DNA from: Chloroflexota bacterium
GTDB lineage: Bacteria; Chloroflexota; Dehalococcoidia; Lucifugimonadales; JACPQL01
Direction of reading: 5' to 3'
Length of the DNA stretch: 52,158 bases
NCBI GenBank assembly: GCA_016190445.1
Contig: JACPQL010000050.1
Span: forward strand, 1 to 52,158
Every line of letters begins with the position of its first letter. The first letter of the stretch is position 1. Under the pieces are notes generated by a model. That model was not told where the DNA came from, did no database searches, and saw nothing but the letters and a program-made list of their open reading frames with translations. A program made the translations under genes and the position numbers. This document shows positions 1 to 8,951 of the stretch, piece after piece.

Positions 1-113
1 CAGGGTGCTGAAAAAAGGGAGTCCAGAGGGGCAGAGTCCCTCTGGCGGGGGTCTGGGGGTGTCCCCCAGATACAATTCCTACCCCCTTCCTGGCCAGGAA
101 GGGGGCCAGGGGG
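1..113. repeat. Dispersed composite palindromic repeat, copy 1
   Basis: Non-coding stretch built from three nested palindromes: CCAGAGGG/CCCTCTGG at 23-45, CTGGGGG/CCCCCAG at 53-69, and a perfect loop-free palindrome at 82-105. Relatives with the same modules lie at about 40755-40935, 42232-42330, 46236-46372 and 47940-48078. The element runs up to the 5' end of the cysteine synthase gene. No gene is visible here. Confidence 0.7.
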
Positions 114-158
114 ATGGTCGGAGGAGTTTTTCCGCAGCCTGTTAGTGGAGGCGGATGC

Positions 159-1073
159 GTGGCCATCCTTTCGGCGACAGTCCTGGACGGCATCGGCAAC
201 ACGCCCATGGTGCGCCTGCGGCGTATGGTCCCCCCGGACGCTGCTACTGTGCTGGCCAAGCTGGAGTCGGCCAACCCCGGGGGCAGCGTCAAGGACAGGA
301 CAGCACGGGCCATGGTGGAGGAGGCCGCGTCTTTCGGCCTCCTGGGGCCGGAAACGGTGCTGGTGGAGCCCACCAGTGGCAACATGGGCGTGGCGCTGGC
401 CCTGGTGTGCGCCGTAAAGGGATACAAGCTCTTGGTCCCCATGCCGGAGAGCACCCCTCTGGAGAGGCGCCGCATACTCTCCCACTATGGAGCGGAGCTA
501 CGCCTGACCGATGCGTCCCGGGGCATGGAGGCGGCCATTGAGGCGGCAAAGGAGATGGTCTCCTCAAAGCCCGGCCACGTGATGCTGGACCAGTTCCGCA
601 GTCCCGCCTGCGTCAGGGTGCATCGAGAGACCACGGCGCGGGAGGTCCTGGCCCAGACAGGAGGGACCATCCACGCCTTCGTCGCCGGGGTAGGCACGGG
701 GGCGACCATCAGCGGCGTGGGGCAGGCGCTCAAGGAGCGGGACCCCGGCACTCTGGTGGTGGCGCTGGAGCCAGCCAGCTCCCCTGTGCTGAGCGGGGGC
801 CAGCCGGAGGCCCACGGCATTCCGGGCATCGGGGCGGACTTTGTGCCCCCACTACTGGACTGGAAGGTCATAGACGAGGTGCAAGCCATCTCCGACGAGG
901 AGGCCGCCAGCACCATGCGCCAGCTCGCCCTTCAGGAGGGGCTGATGGTGGGGGTCTCCTCGGGGGCCAACGTGGCGGCGGCGTTGCGGGTGGCCCGGCG
1001 CCTGGGGCCTGGCAAGGTGGTGGTCACTATCCTGCCGGACACTGGGGAGCGGTACCTGGGCCTGCCCGTGTAA
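159..1073 (+). CDS. cysM: PLP-dependent cysteine synthase (CysK/CysM family)
   Basis: Predicted to replace the activated hydroxyl of O-acetylserine or O-phosphoserine with sulfide or a thiocarboxylate to make cysteine in the cytosol. About 304 residues, normal for the family. Visible motifs are the PLP-lysine segment NPGGSVKDR, the substrate loop PTSGNMG, the phosphate-binding loop GVGTGATISG and the C-terminal LPDTGERYL. I chose the GTG at 159 because GGAGGCG lies 7 bases upstream and the fold begins right after it; the ATG at 114 would add 15 unconserved residues read from repeat DNA. It lies 47 bp before selD and close to a Mec-type peptidase gene. In mycobacteria mec, cysO and cysM form one pathway, so a CysM-like role is plausible, but the sulfur donor cannot be told from sequence. 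Confidence 0.9.
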   Translation: MAILSATVLDGIGNTPMVRLRRMVPPDAATVLAKLESANPGGSVKDRTARAMVEEAASFGLLGPETVLVEPTSGNMGVALALVCAVKGYKLLVPMPESTPLERRRILSHYGAELRLTDASRGMEAAIEAAKEMVSSKPGHVMLDQFRSPACVRVHRETTAREVLAQTGGTIHAFVAGVGTGATISGVGQALKERDPGTLVVALEPASSPVLSGGQPEAHGIPGIGADFVPPLLDWKVIDEVQAISDEEAASTMRQLALQEGLMVGVSSGANVAAALRVARRLGPGKVVVTILPDTGERYLGLPV

Positions 1074-1081
1074 GTGCTACA

Positions 1082-1090
1082 TGCTATACT
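1082..1090 (+). promoter_or_regulatory. selD: Possible extended -10 promoter of selD
   Basis: TGCTATACT (TGn plus TATACT) lies about 30 bp before the selD ATG. No good -35 box is seen 17 bp upstream, as is usual for extended -10 promoters. The same nine bases occur before ligA at 36014-36022. Confidence 0.4.
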
Positions 1091-1120
1091 GGGATACAAC
1101 TCCCTTAGGAAAAGGTGAAG

Positions 1121-2164
1121 ATGGTACAGGAGCACGTGCGGCTCACCACGCTGGCCCGCTGCGCCGGTTGAGCTGCCAAGTTCAGCCCTAAGGACCTCGG
1201 TGAGGTCCTAAGCCAACTCTCGGTGACCAGCCACCCCGATCTTCTGGTGGGCTTTAGCACCGGGGACGACGCCGCTGTGTACCGGGTGCGGGACGACCTG
1301 TGCCTGGTGCTGACGGTGGACTTCTTCCCTCCCATTGTGGACGACCCTTTCGACTATGGCGCCATCGCCGTGGCCAACTCCCTGAGCGACGTCTATGCCA
1401 TGGGTGGCACCCCCATACTGGGGCTGAACATAGTCTGCTTCCCTGTGGGCCTGCCCCACACCATACTGCACGAAATCCTCAGGGGGGGCGCCGCCGTGGC
1501 CCAGGAGGCGGGCGTGCTCATCGCCGGGGGGCACACCATAGACGACACTGAGCCCAAGTACGGGCTGGCGGTGACAGGGGTTGTGGAGCCGGGACGCCAC
1601 GTAACCAACGCCAGCGCCAAAGAGGGAGACCGCCTGGTGCTGACCAAGCCCCTGGGCACGGGCATCATCACTACCGCAGCCAAGCAGGGGGTGGCGGAGC
1701 CTGCGCTCCTCCAGAGGGCCGTGGCTATCATGAAGGCGCTGAACCGGGAGGCCGCTCAGGCCATGACATCGGTGGGGGCCAGCGCCTGCACCGACATCAC
1801 CGGCTTCGGCCTCATCGGTCACCTGAACGCCATGATGACAGCCAGCAAGGTAACCGCCCGCCTGGATCTCTCCCGCATACCCGTCATCGAAGGCACCTGG
1901 GAGCTGGCCCGGAAGGGGGTCGTCCCGGGGGGCACTCGCCGCAACCTGGAGTCCGTGGGCGCCCTCACCCGATGGCACTCAGACATCTCCGAGAATGCCC
2001 GCCTGGTGCTCTGCGATGCCCAGACCTCCGGTGGGCTGCTCATCTCGGTGCCAGGGGAGAAGCTGGAGGCCCTTCGGACCGAGCTGAGGGCCAGGGGTGT
2101 AGACCACACCGTCATTGGCCAAGTGGTGGCCAGAGCCGACATTCCCGTCGTCGTGGACCCGTAG
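1121..2164 (+). CDS. selD: Selenide, water dikinase SelD, selenocysteine-containing (in-frame UGA)
   Basis: Makes selenophosphate from selenide and ATP, the selenium donor for selenocysteine tRNA. The frame opens at ATG 1121 (GGAAAAGGTGA upstream), reads LTTLARCAG, meets TGA at 1169-1171, and continues AAKFSPKDLGEVL into the conserved SelD body (GFSTGDDAAVYR, ADITGFGLIGH-like CTDITGFGLIGH, AQTSGGLLISV). The TGA sits exactly where SelD has its catalytic Cys or Sec, followed by the conserved Lys (CAG-U-AAK). A hairpin suitable as a bacterial SECIS follows at 1188-1212. With Sec the protein is 347 residues, the normal length; starting at GTG 1223 would delete the catalytic N-terminus. So the UGA is read as Sec and is not a disabling stop. 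selA, selB and selC are not in this window. Confidence 0.93.
1188..1212 (+). promoter_or_regulatory. SECIS-like hairpin in selD
   Basis: Directly after the selD UGA, AGGACCTC (1191-1198) pairs with GAGGTCCT (1202-1209) around the loop GGT, with two more pairs beyond one mismatch. The loop begins 27 bases after the UGA and starts with G, which fits the spacing and loop rule known for bacterial SECIS elements that bind SelB. Confidence 0.75.
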
Positions 2165-2198
2165 TGTCCTCTGGCAAACGCAGCCTCAAGCAGCACCC

Positions 2199-2615
2199 AT
2201 GAGCACACCCTTGCTGAATCTACCCAAGGGCTTCGCCGATGAGATCGTCGCCCATGCACTGGAGGACGATCCCAACGAGTGCTGCGGTATCCTGGCCGGA
2301 AAGAATGGCAAGGTGGCCAAGCTGTACCGGATGACCAACACGGCGCACAGCCCCTACAGGTACAACATGGACCCCCGCGAGCTGTACCGCACCTACCGGG
2401 AGATCGAGGACAATGGCTGGGAGGTGCTGGCCATCTACCACTCCCACACCCACAGCGAGGCCCACCCCTCGGATACAGACGTCCGCCTGGCCACCTGGCC
2501 CGACGCGTACTACATCCTGGTCTCCCTCATGGACAAGCGGCAGCCCGTCATCCGGGCCTTCCACATCGTGGACGGCAAGGTCACCGAGGAGAAGCTCAAG
2601 GTTTCCCCAAGGTAG
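2199..2615 (+). CDS. M67-family (JAMM/MPN) metallopeptidase, Mec-like
   Basis: Small single-domain zinc peptidase of 138 residues. The JAMM signature is complete: an upstream Glu in NECCGILAG and then HSHTHSEAHPSDTD, giving the two His and the Asp zinc ligands plus the Ser. Bacterial members cut C-terminally modified sulfur carrier proteins; Mec of Mycobacterium frees cysteine from CysO-cysteine. The cysteine synthase two genes upstream supports such a role, but no CysO/ThiS-like carrier is visible here. I chose ATG 2199, 34 bp after the selD stop, because the family begins there; the frame opens earlier inside selD. The ribosome-binding site is weak, so translation may depend on selD coupling. 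Confidence 0.85.
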   Translation: MSTPLLNLPKGFADEIVAHALEDDPNECCGILAGKNGKVAKLYRMTNTAHSPYRYNMDPRELYRTYREIEDNGWEVLAIYHSHTHSEAHPSDTDVRLATWPDAYYILVSLMDKRQPVIRAFHIVDGKVTEEKLKVSPR

Positions 2616-2633
2616 AGGCCTCGCTGGTGTGAT

Positions 2634-2660
2634 GGTGGGTTTCGTTTCACTTCACCCACC
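2634..2660. repeat. REP-like hairpin
   Basis: GGTGGGT (2634-2640) pairs with ACCCACC (2654-2660) around a 13-base loop and is followed by CTACGG. This resembles the widespread intergenic palindrome of the GGTGGGTTA...TAACCCACCCTACG type. It lies between the convergent mec-like gene and dnaK. Confidence 0.55.
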
Positions 2661-2674
2661 CTACGGCCACGAGA

Positions 2675-2710
2675 GAAAAAGCGGTGGCGGGGTTCGAATC
2701 CCGCCACCGC
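2675..2710 (-). terminator. Intrinsic terminator of the hspR-grpE-dnaK operon
   Basis: An 11-bp perfect stem (2681-2691 with 2700-2710) has an 8-base loop and, read on the minus strand, is followed by TTTTTCTCTC. It sits 27 bp past the dnaK stop. The loop (TTCGAA core) imitates a tRNA T-arm but no tRNA is present. Confidence 0.8.
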
Positions 2711-2737
2711 GAAGCAACGCGACGTCAGGGCGCCGGG

Positions 2738-4633
<1,896 letters not shown>

Positions 4634-4635
4634 GA

Positions 4636-5217
4636 TTACACCCCCTCGTTCTTCTCCTCTGGCTTGTCTTCTGATTGTTCCTGGGCATCCGTTCCAGGGA
4701 GGGGCCGGGCCCTGGCCACCGTGACCTGGGCGGGACGCAGCACCCGGTCTCTCAGCTTGTACCCCGGACGGACCACTCGGAGCACGTGCCCCTCGGGCGC
4801 CTCTCCGGTCTCCTCGGAGGAGACGGCCTCGTGCTCCCAGGGATCAAAGGCGACCCCCTCCGCCTCAACGCGGGAGAGCCCCTCCACCTCCAGCGCCGCC
4901 ATCAAGCTCTTCTCAATGAGGCGTATTCCCGCCACCCAGGGATGTTCTGCGTATTCTGGAGGCACGTGGCTCAGGGCCCGGCTAAAGTCGTCCAGCACAG
5001 GAAGAAGCCTCAGTATGGTCTGAGCGCTGGCATACTCCCGACTCTGTCGGGACTCCTCCTCCATCCGGCGCTTATAGTTGACAAAGTCCGCCTGCACCCT
5101 CTGGGCCAGAGCCCGGAACTGGTCGCGTTCCCGGCCCGCCTCCTCCAGCTCTGCCCTGATATCTTCCTGCCGGGTGAATTGCTCCTCTTGTTGCTGCTCG
5201 CGCTGCTCCTCTTGCAT
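4636..5217 (-). CDS. grpE: GrpE nucleotide exchange factor
   Basis: Dimeric cochaperone that releases ADP from DnaK. 193 residues. The N-terminal third is Glu/Gln-rich and predicted coiled coil; the middle has the family core [13 protein letters not shown] and [12 protein letters not shown]; the C-terminal beta domain reads [13 protein letters not shown] and ends with [23 protein letters not shown]-type strands. It lies 16 bp after hspR and 2 bp before dnaK in the same transcript. Confidence 0.96.
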   Translation of the reverse strand: MQEEQREQQQEEQFTRQEDIRAELEEAGRERDQFRALAQRVQADFVNYKRRMEEESRQSREYASAQTILRLLPVLDDFSRALSHVPPEYAEHPWVAGIRLIEKSLMAALEVEGLSRVEAEGVAFDPWEHEAVSSEETGEAPEGHVLRVVRPGYKLRDRVLRPAQVTVARARPLPGTDAQEQSEDKPEEKNEGV

Positions 5218-5233
5218 GAGCCTCCTTCCTGGT

Positions 5234-5776
5234 CTAGCCCTCCGTGAAGAAGAAGCGTGCGTTCAGAAGTTCCAGCATGTTGTCCACCTCCTGCTCCAAG
5301 AAGTCTCGGAGAGGGACCTCGCTCTGGAAGACTCTCAGCCGCCGGCGGAAGTCCGTGAGCCTGCCCAGCAGTGACATGACCATGGTGACGCCAGCGGTGT
5401 TGAGCCCCACCTCTTCCACCAGGTGCTTGATGAGGCGAAGCCTCACGATGTCCTCTTGGGAGTAGAGCCGGAGCTTACCCACGGTGCGAGATGGCATCAC
5501 CAGGCCCATTCGCTCATACTTGCGCAGGGTCTGGGGGTGCATCTCCAGCAGGCGGGCGGCCACGCTGATTATGTACAGCCCCTGGAACTCTACGTGCTGT
5601 TCCTGAGCGCCCTCATCCGTGGCGTCCAGAGTCCGTCCCTGGAAAGACTGGCGCCTGGCAGGCACCTCCCTCCCGGGGATGCGCACATCGTCCAGACGCC
5701 AGGAGGAGACGCTCCGGCGAAATCGGGGTGCCTCCTCCCTGTCCGCCGCGGGAGGACGACCTCCTTGCTCCTGCAT
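5234..5776 (-). CDS. hspR: Heat-shock repressor HspR (MerR family)
   Basis: MerR-type winged-helix repressor that in actinobacteria binds HAIR elements and uses DnaK as corepressor. The DNA-binding domain is typical: YIISVAARLLEMHPQTLRKYE, then GLVMPSRTVGKLRLYSQEDI and IKHLVEEVGLNTAGV. The C-terminal part is a leucine-rich helix (VPLRDFLEQEVDNMLELL). About 60 residues precede the conserved domain, longer than usual and of low complexity. I chose ATG 5776 because GGAGGTGGGGA lies just upstream; a GTG at 5842 would add 22 residues but lacks a ribosome-binding site. It is first in the operon and probably controls its own promoter through the HAIR palindrome at 5891-5911. Confidence 0.92.
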   Translation of the reverse strand: MQEQGGRPPAADREEAPRFRRSVSSWRLDDVRIPGREVPARRQSFQGRTLDATDEGAQEQHVEFQGLYIISVAARLLEMHPQTLRKYERMGLVMPSRTVGKLRLYSQEDIVRLRLIKHLVEEVGLNTAGVTMVMSLLGRLTDFRRRLRVFQSEVPLRDFLEQEVDNMLELLNARFFFTEG

Positions 5777-5881
5777 CCTCTCCCCACCTCCACTGGCGCC
5801 CCCTGTCTCCGAACCTATACCTGGGGCGGAGAACCGCGCCACTCCAGCAGTGCTTGTAACACACTTGTAACAGGTGTATCA

Positions 5882-5910
5882 ATAGTAGAGCTTGACACGC
5901 GGCGTGTCAA
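5882..5910 (-). promoter_or_regulatory. hspR-grpE-dnaK promoter
   Basis: Minus strand: TTGACA (5905-5910), a 17-bp spacer, TACTAT (5882-5887), close to the sigma-70 consensus. Transcription would start near 5875, about 100 bp before the chosen hspR start. The HAIR palindrome covers the -35 box and most of the spacer. Confidence 0.8.
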
Positions 5911-5911
5911 G
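5891..5911. promoter_or_regulatory. HAIR element (HspR operator)
   Basis: Perfect 9-bp inverted repeat that reads CTTGACA-N7-TGTCAAG, the same length and spacing as the HAIR consensus CTTGAGT-N7-ACTCAAG. It lies just upstream of hspR and overlaps the -35 boxes of two divergent promoters, so HspR bound here should block both. Confidence 0.85.
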
Positions 5912-5920
5912 CAGTATGAT
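5892..5920 (+). promoter_or_regulatory. Promoter of the small zinc-ribbon gene
   Basis: Plus strand: TTGACA (5892-5897), a 17-bp spacer, TATGAT (5915-5920). The -35 box is the other half of the HAIR palindrome. The predicted leader of about 90 bases holds two small hairpins, 5939-5954 (TAGCCA/TGGCTA) and 5963-5982 (GCCCCGAC/GTCGGGGC). Confidence 0.7.
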
Positions 5921-6016
5921 TCCTTTCCTGGCAAACATAGCCATGCGTGGCTAGAGGCGGTGGCCCCGACGGCGGTCGGGGCGCTATCTGTGGAATAAAC
6001 TAAGGAGGCGGGAGCG

Positions 6017-6175
6017 ATGTTCTTCTTCAAAGCTTGCCCGCGCTGTGGTGGGGATATGTACCTCAACCGGGACATGTACGGGGCATACACCCAGTGTGTC
6101 CAGTGCGGTTGCGTCCTGTATATCCAGGAAGAGAAGGAGACAGTGGCCGTAGCGGCCAAGGAGAAGGCTGCCTAG
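6017..6175 (+). CDS. Small zinc-ribbon protein
   Basis: A 52-residue protein read directly from the DNA. It has two CxxC knuckles, CPRCGG at residues 7-12 and CVQCGC at 27-32, a classic zinc ribbon, and then a short Lys/Glu/Ala tail. AAGGAGGCGG sits about 6 bases before the ATG. The gene is divergent from hspR, shares its HAIR operator and ends at a clean terminator, so it is probably a monocistronic heat-shock-regulated gene. Function unknown; such ribbons bind nucleic acid or protein partners. Confidence 0.8.
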   Translation: MFFFKACPRCGGDMYLNRDMYGAYTQCVQCGCVLYIQEEKETVAVAAKEKAA

Positions 6176-6207
6176 CCGCTCAGTCTCTCTTGCTGGCGCC
6201 TATCCTG

Positions 6208-6242
6208 AAAAGGGCCCCCGTAGCTGTGGGGGTCCCTTTTTT
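6208..6242. terminator. Intrinsic terminator, probably bidirectional
   Basis: AAAAGGG-CCCCC pairs with GGGGG-T-CCCTTTT (one bulged T) and is followed by a run of six T. The A run on the other side makes it usable from the opposite strand. It separates the zinc-ribbon gene from the convergent ferritin-like gene. Confidence 0.85.
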
Positions 6243-6259
6243 CTGCGGTCGGCCTCACA

Positions 6260-6703
6260 TCACCCGGGATTGTGGCCCAGCCTGGAGAGGCGGGCCTCTG
6301 CGCCCTGGGCCAGCCGCTGAAGGGCACGACGTACCTGGGGCAGAAACGCCAGCTTGAGTCCCGCATCGGCGTAGAAGCGACGGAGGTCTTCTTCCCGCGC
6401 CGCCGCCAGCGATTGTAGCTGGCCAGCCACTCTACCAGCGGTGCTCGGGGTATGGTAGCTGGTGGCGCTGAGTCCTCGGATGGGCTCCAGGATCATCTCG
6501 GCCACCTCCTCCCGCCGGAGCCGCTCCAGGGTCCCCCTGGCCACGCGATGCTCCTCCGCCATCTCCTCGAAGGTACGGGCCGCAGGCGAGGAGGCTGCCT
6601 GCGTCGCCGCCTCCTGGTAAAAGCGGCCCGCCTCTTCCTCCTCCTGGATAGCGAACCTCAGCACCGCGCCGAAGGTGCCCAGGTCATCCCTCTCAGCGCC
6701 CAT
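6260..6703 (-). CDS. Ferritin-like / rubrerythrin-type diiron protein
   Basis: 147 residues, predicted all-helical. Helix 1 holds FAIQEEEEAGRFYQEAA and helix 2 FEEMAEEHRVARGTLERL, whose EExH pattern is that of ferritin-like diiron proteins (YciE/rubrerythrin style). A third glutamate cluster (REEVAEMILEPI) and further helices follow. No rubredoxin domain is present. I start at ATG 6703, 4 bp past the stop of the dehydrogenase gene; the frame is open further upstream only as an antisense shadow of that gene. It is probably the second gene of an operon with the dehydrogenase. Oxidative-stress or iron handling is a guess from the fold. Confidence 0.7.
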   Translation of the reverse strand: MGAERDDLGTFGAVLRFAIQEEEEAGRFYQEAATQAASSPAARTFEEMAEEHRVARGTLERLRREEVAEMILEPIRGLSATSYHTPSTAGRVAGQLQSLAAAREEDLRRFYADAGLKLAFLPQVRRALQRLAQGAEARLSRLGHNPG

Positions 6704-6707
6704 GGAG

Positions 6708-8159
6708 CTAGAACCACCTGGAGATGACGATCTTCCGCTCGGTGAAGAAGTTGACGGCGTCTCTCCCCTGCCCGTGCAGGTCGCCAAAGAAGGAGTCCTT
6801 GAACCCCCCGAAGGGGAAGAAGGCCATGGGCGCCACGATGCCGATGTTGATCCCGATGTTTCCACACTGGACCCGGTACTGGAACCGGCGGGCGACTTGG
6901 CCGCTGGAGGTGAAGACAGCGGCCGCGTTGCCGTAGGGGCTGGCGTGGATTATCTCCACCGCCTCGTCCAGGTCCCTCACCCGCATGATGCTGCCCACAG
7001 GCCCGAAGATCTCGTCTCTGGCTATGGTCATCTCGGGGTTCACCCGGTCGAAGACGGTGGGCCCCACAAAGAAGCCCGGGTAGTCCTTGACCTCAACGTG
7101 GCGGCCGTCCAGCAGCAGCCGGGCTCCCTCCTCTACCCCTTTGTTGATGTAGGAGAGGACCCTCTCTTTGTGGCGCCGGGAGACCACGGGGCCCATCTGG
7201 CTCGACTCGTCCAGACCGTAGCCTACCTTCAGCCGGGAGGCTGCCTCGGTAAAGGCGTCTCTCAGGGGTTCATAGGCCTCTCCCACGGCCAGGAGGACCG
7301 AGCCGGATAGACATCGTTCCCCGGCGCAGCCGTAGACGGAGGTTATGAGGGCGGGCACGGTGCGCTCCAAGACGGCGTCCGGCATGACCACCATAAAGTT
7401 CTTGGCGCCGCCCTGGCACTGGACCCGTTTGCCATGGGCGGCTGCCTTGGCGTATATCTGCTTGGCCACGGCGGTGGAGCCCACGAAGGAGACGCCCTTC
7501 ACCAGTGGGTGCTCCATCAGCGCCTCAGCAACCCCCCTTGCGCCGTTCACCAGGTTCACTGTGCCTGGAGGAAAGCCCGCCTCATCCATCAGGTGGACCA
7601 GCTTGTTCATGCTGAGGGGGACCTGCTCCGAAGGCTTGATGATGAAGGTGTTGCCGCAGGCCACCGCGTAGGGCAGGAACCACATGGGGACCATGGTGGG
7701 AAAGTTGAAGGGCGGGATCACGCAGAAGACGCCCAGGGGCTGACGAATGCACTCCTCGTCTATCTCCGGCGCTATGTCCTCCAGGTTGTACCCCATCATG
7801 AGCGAGGGGATGCCCGTGGTCACCTCCACGTTCTCTATGGCGCGCCGGATCTCCCCTCTGGACTCGTCAATGGTCTTCCCCTCCTCCATCACAAGGGTGC
7901 GGGCCAACTCCTCAAAGTTGGCCTCCATCAGCTCCTTGAGGCGGAAGAAGTAGCGGATCCTGGCAGTGGGTGGCGTCTCCCGCCATCCCTGGAACGCCTC
8001 CTGGGCTACCCGAACGGCCCTGTCCACCTCCTCTCTAGTGGACAGAGGGACCTGGGCAATGGGCTCCGCGGTGGCTGGATTGACCACGTCCAACCGCTCT
8101 GTAGAGGCAGAATCCACCCATTCGCCGCCGACAAAGTTCTGCACAGTGGCCACCGTCAT
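6708..8159 (-). CDS. mmsA: CoA-acylating methylmalonate-semialdehyde dehydrogenase
   Basis: Oxidises methylmalonate or malonate semialdehyde with NAD and CoA to propionyl- or acetyl-CoA, in valine, thymine or inositol breakdown. 483 residues, normal for MmsA/IolA. The N-terminus QNFVGGEWVDS, the oxyanion Asn in PPFNFP (about residue 152), the family signature CQGGAKNFMVVMPDA and the catalytic Cys in GCAGERCLSGS (Cys283) are all visible. The glutamate that acts as general base in other aldehyde dehydrogenases is not in the usual place (VQCQGGAKN instead of ELGG), as expected for the CoA-dependent class. ATG 8159 has a G-rich upstream stretch. No other valine-pathway genes are adjacent. Confidence 0.92.
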   Translation of the reverse strand: MTVATVQNFVGGEWVDSASTERLDVVNPATAEPIAQVPLSTREEVDRAVRVAQEAFQGWRETPPTARIRYFFRLKELMEANFEELARTLVMEEGKTIDESRGEIRRAIENVEVTTGIPSLMMGYNLEDIAPEIDEECIRQPLGVFCVIPPFNFPTMVPMWFLPYAVACGNTFIIKPSEQVPLSMNKLVHLMDEAGFPPGTVNLVNGARGVAEALMEHPLVKGVSFVGSTAVAKQIYAKAAAHGKRVQCQGGAKNFMVVMPDAVLERTVPALITSVYGCAGERCLSGSVLLAVGEAYEPLRDAFTEAASRLKVGYGLDESSQMGPVVSRRHKERVLSYINKGVEEGARLLLDGRHVEVKDYPGFFVGPTVFDRVNPEMTIARDEIFGPVGSIMRVRDLDEAVEIIHASPYGNAAAVFTSSGQVARRFQYRVQCGNIGINIGIVAPMAFFPFGGFKDSFFGDLHGQGRDAVNFFTERKIVISRWF

Positions 8160-8307
8160 GATGACACCCCCTCATCCCTCGCTCCAGGGCAACGTGGAAC
8201 TCTAGCAGGTCGCTGGAAAGCTCCGCTGTTCAGCAATGGCCCCCTTCCCCACCAGACGCGGTGTGGACCTGTGAGGCCGCCCACGGGCGGGCAGAGCACC
8301 CCTCCAG

Positions 8308-8333
8308 GTCGGCTCCAGTTTACTGGAGCCGAC
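8308..8333. repeat. Perfect 11-bp palindrome between mmsA and rpsL
   Basis: GTCGGCTCCAG and CTGGAGCCGAC flank a TTTA loop. No T run follows on either strand, so it is not an intrinsic terminator. It lies in a 340-bp divergent gap and could be an operator or a transcript-folding element. Apart from this, the rpsL promoter and the leader hairpin, nothing is recognisable in 8160-8499. Confidence 0.6.
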
Positions 8334-8391
8334 GGGTTCCGTCAAAGGCCCTGCGAGGGCACCTCATCTCACAAACCCACTCTCACCAATA

Positions 8392-8420
8392 TTGACATGC
8401 AGGCAAACGTCTAGTAAATT
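8392..8420 (+). promoter_or_regulatory. Promoter of the ribosomal supercluster
   Basis: TTGACA (8392-8397), a 17-bp spacer, TAAATT (8415-8420); predicted start near 8427, about 73 bases before the rpsL ATG. It is the only strong sigma-70-like promoter I see for the following 20 kb. Confidence 0.75.
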
Positions 8421-8447
8421 AACCGTTTGGTGCTTCCTCCACGCGCA

Positions 8448-8478
8448 GGCGCTGGAGATTCAGCCAGCGCCATTTTTT
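8448..8478 (+). terminator. Terminator-like hairpin in the rpsL leader (possible attenuator)
   Basis: GGCGCTGG (8448-8455) pairs with CCAGCGCC (8464-8471) around an 8-base loop, followed by A and six T. It lies between the promoter and rpsL, so RNA polymerase must pass it to express the whole cluster. This suggests attenuation or antitermination. Confidence 0.7.
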
Positions 8479-8499
8479 CTTGGATAAACGGGAGGAGAG

Positions 8500-8925
8500 A
8501 TGCCCACTATCAACCAGCTAGTCCGAAAGGGCCGGGCGCAAGCAGCCAGGCGGACCAAAGCGCCTGCGCTCCGGCATATGCAGAACAGCTTGAAGAACCG
8601 TGCGTATCGGGGCCGTGGAAGCCCCCAGCGGCGTGGCGTGTGCGTTCAGGTGCGTACTGTGACCCCCAAGAAGCCCAACTCGGCGCTGCGGAAAGTAGCC
8701 CGGGTGCGCCTGACCAACGGCATGGAGGTCACGGCCTATATCCCCGGTGAGGGGCACACCCTTCAGGAACACTCGGTGGTGCTGGTGCGCGGTGGTCGGG
8801 TGAAGGACCTGCCCGGCGTGCGCTACCATATAGTCAGGGGGGCCCTGGATGCCTCAGGGGTGGTGGGCAGGAAACAGGGGCGGAGCAAGTACGGCGCCAA
8901 GCGCGGCCAGGCAGCCGCCAAGTAG
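8500..8925 (+). CDS. rpsL: 30S ribosomal protein S12
   Basis: Decoding-centre protein of the small subunit. 141 residues, slightly longer than the 124 of E. coli because of a basic C-terminal tail ([17 protein letters not shown]). [12 protein letters not shown] and the streptomycin-region segment [11 protein letters not shown] with [11 protein letters not shown] and [13 protein letters not shown] are intact; the classical Lys is present, so no resistance substitution is seen there. GGGAGGAGAG precedes the ATG. First gene of the cluster. Confidence 0.98.
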   Translation: MPTINQLVRKGRAQAARRTKAPALRHMQNSLKNRAYRGRGSPQRRGVCVQVRTVTPKKPNSALRKVARVRLTNGMEVTAYIPGEGHTLQEHSVVLVRGGRVKDLPGVRYHIVRGALDASGVVGRKQGRSKYGAKRGQAAAK

Positions 8926-8951
8926 CGCAGGCGAAGGTAAGGGTGTAGGAG

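Noticed and set aside
1223-2164. SelD starting at GTG 1223
   Set aside because: It removes the conserved N-terminus with the catalytic position; the in-frame UGA model gives the normal length.
2681-2710. tRNA (for example selC) suggested by the TTCGAA loop
   Set aside because: The T-arm would need an 8-base loop, no D- or anticodon arm fits upstream, and the minus-strand T run makes it a terminator.
5777-5842. HspR start at GTG 5842
   Set aside because: No ribosome-binding site; ATG 5776 has a strong one. Kept only as an alternative.
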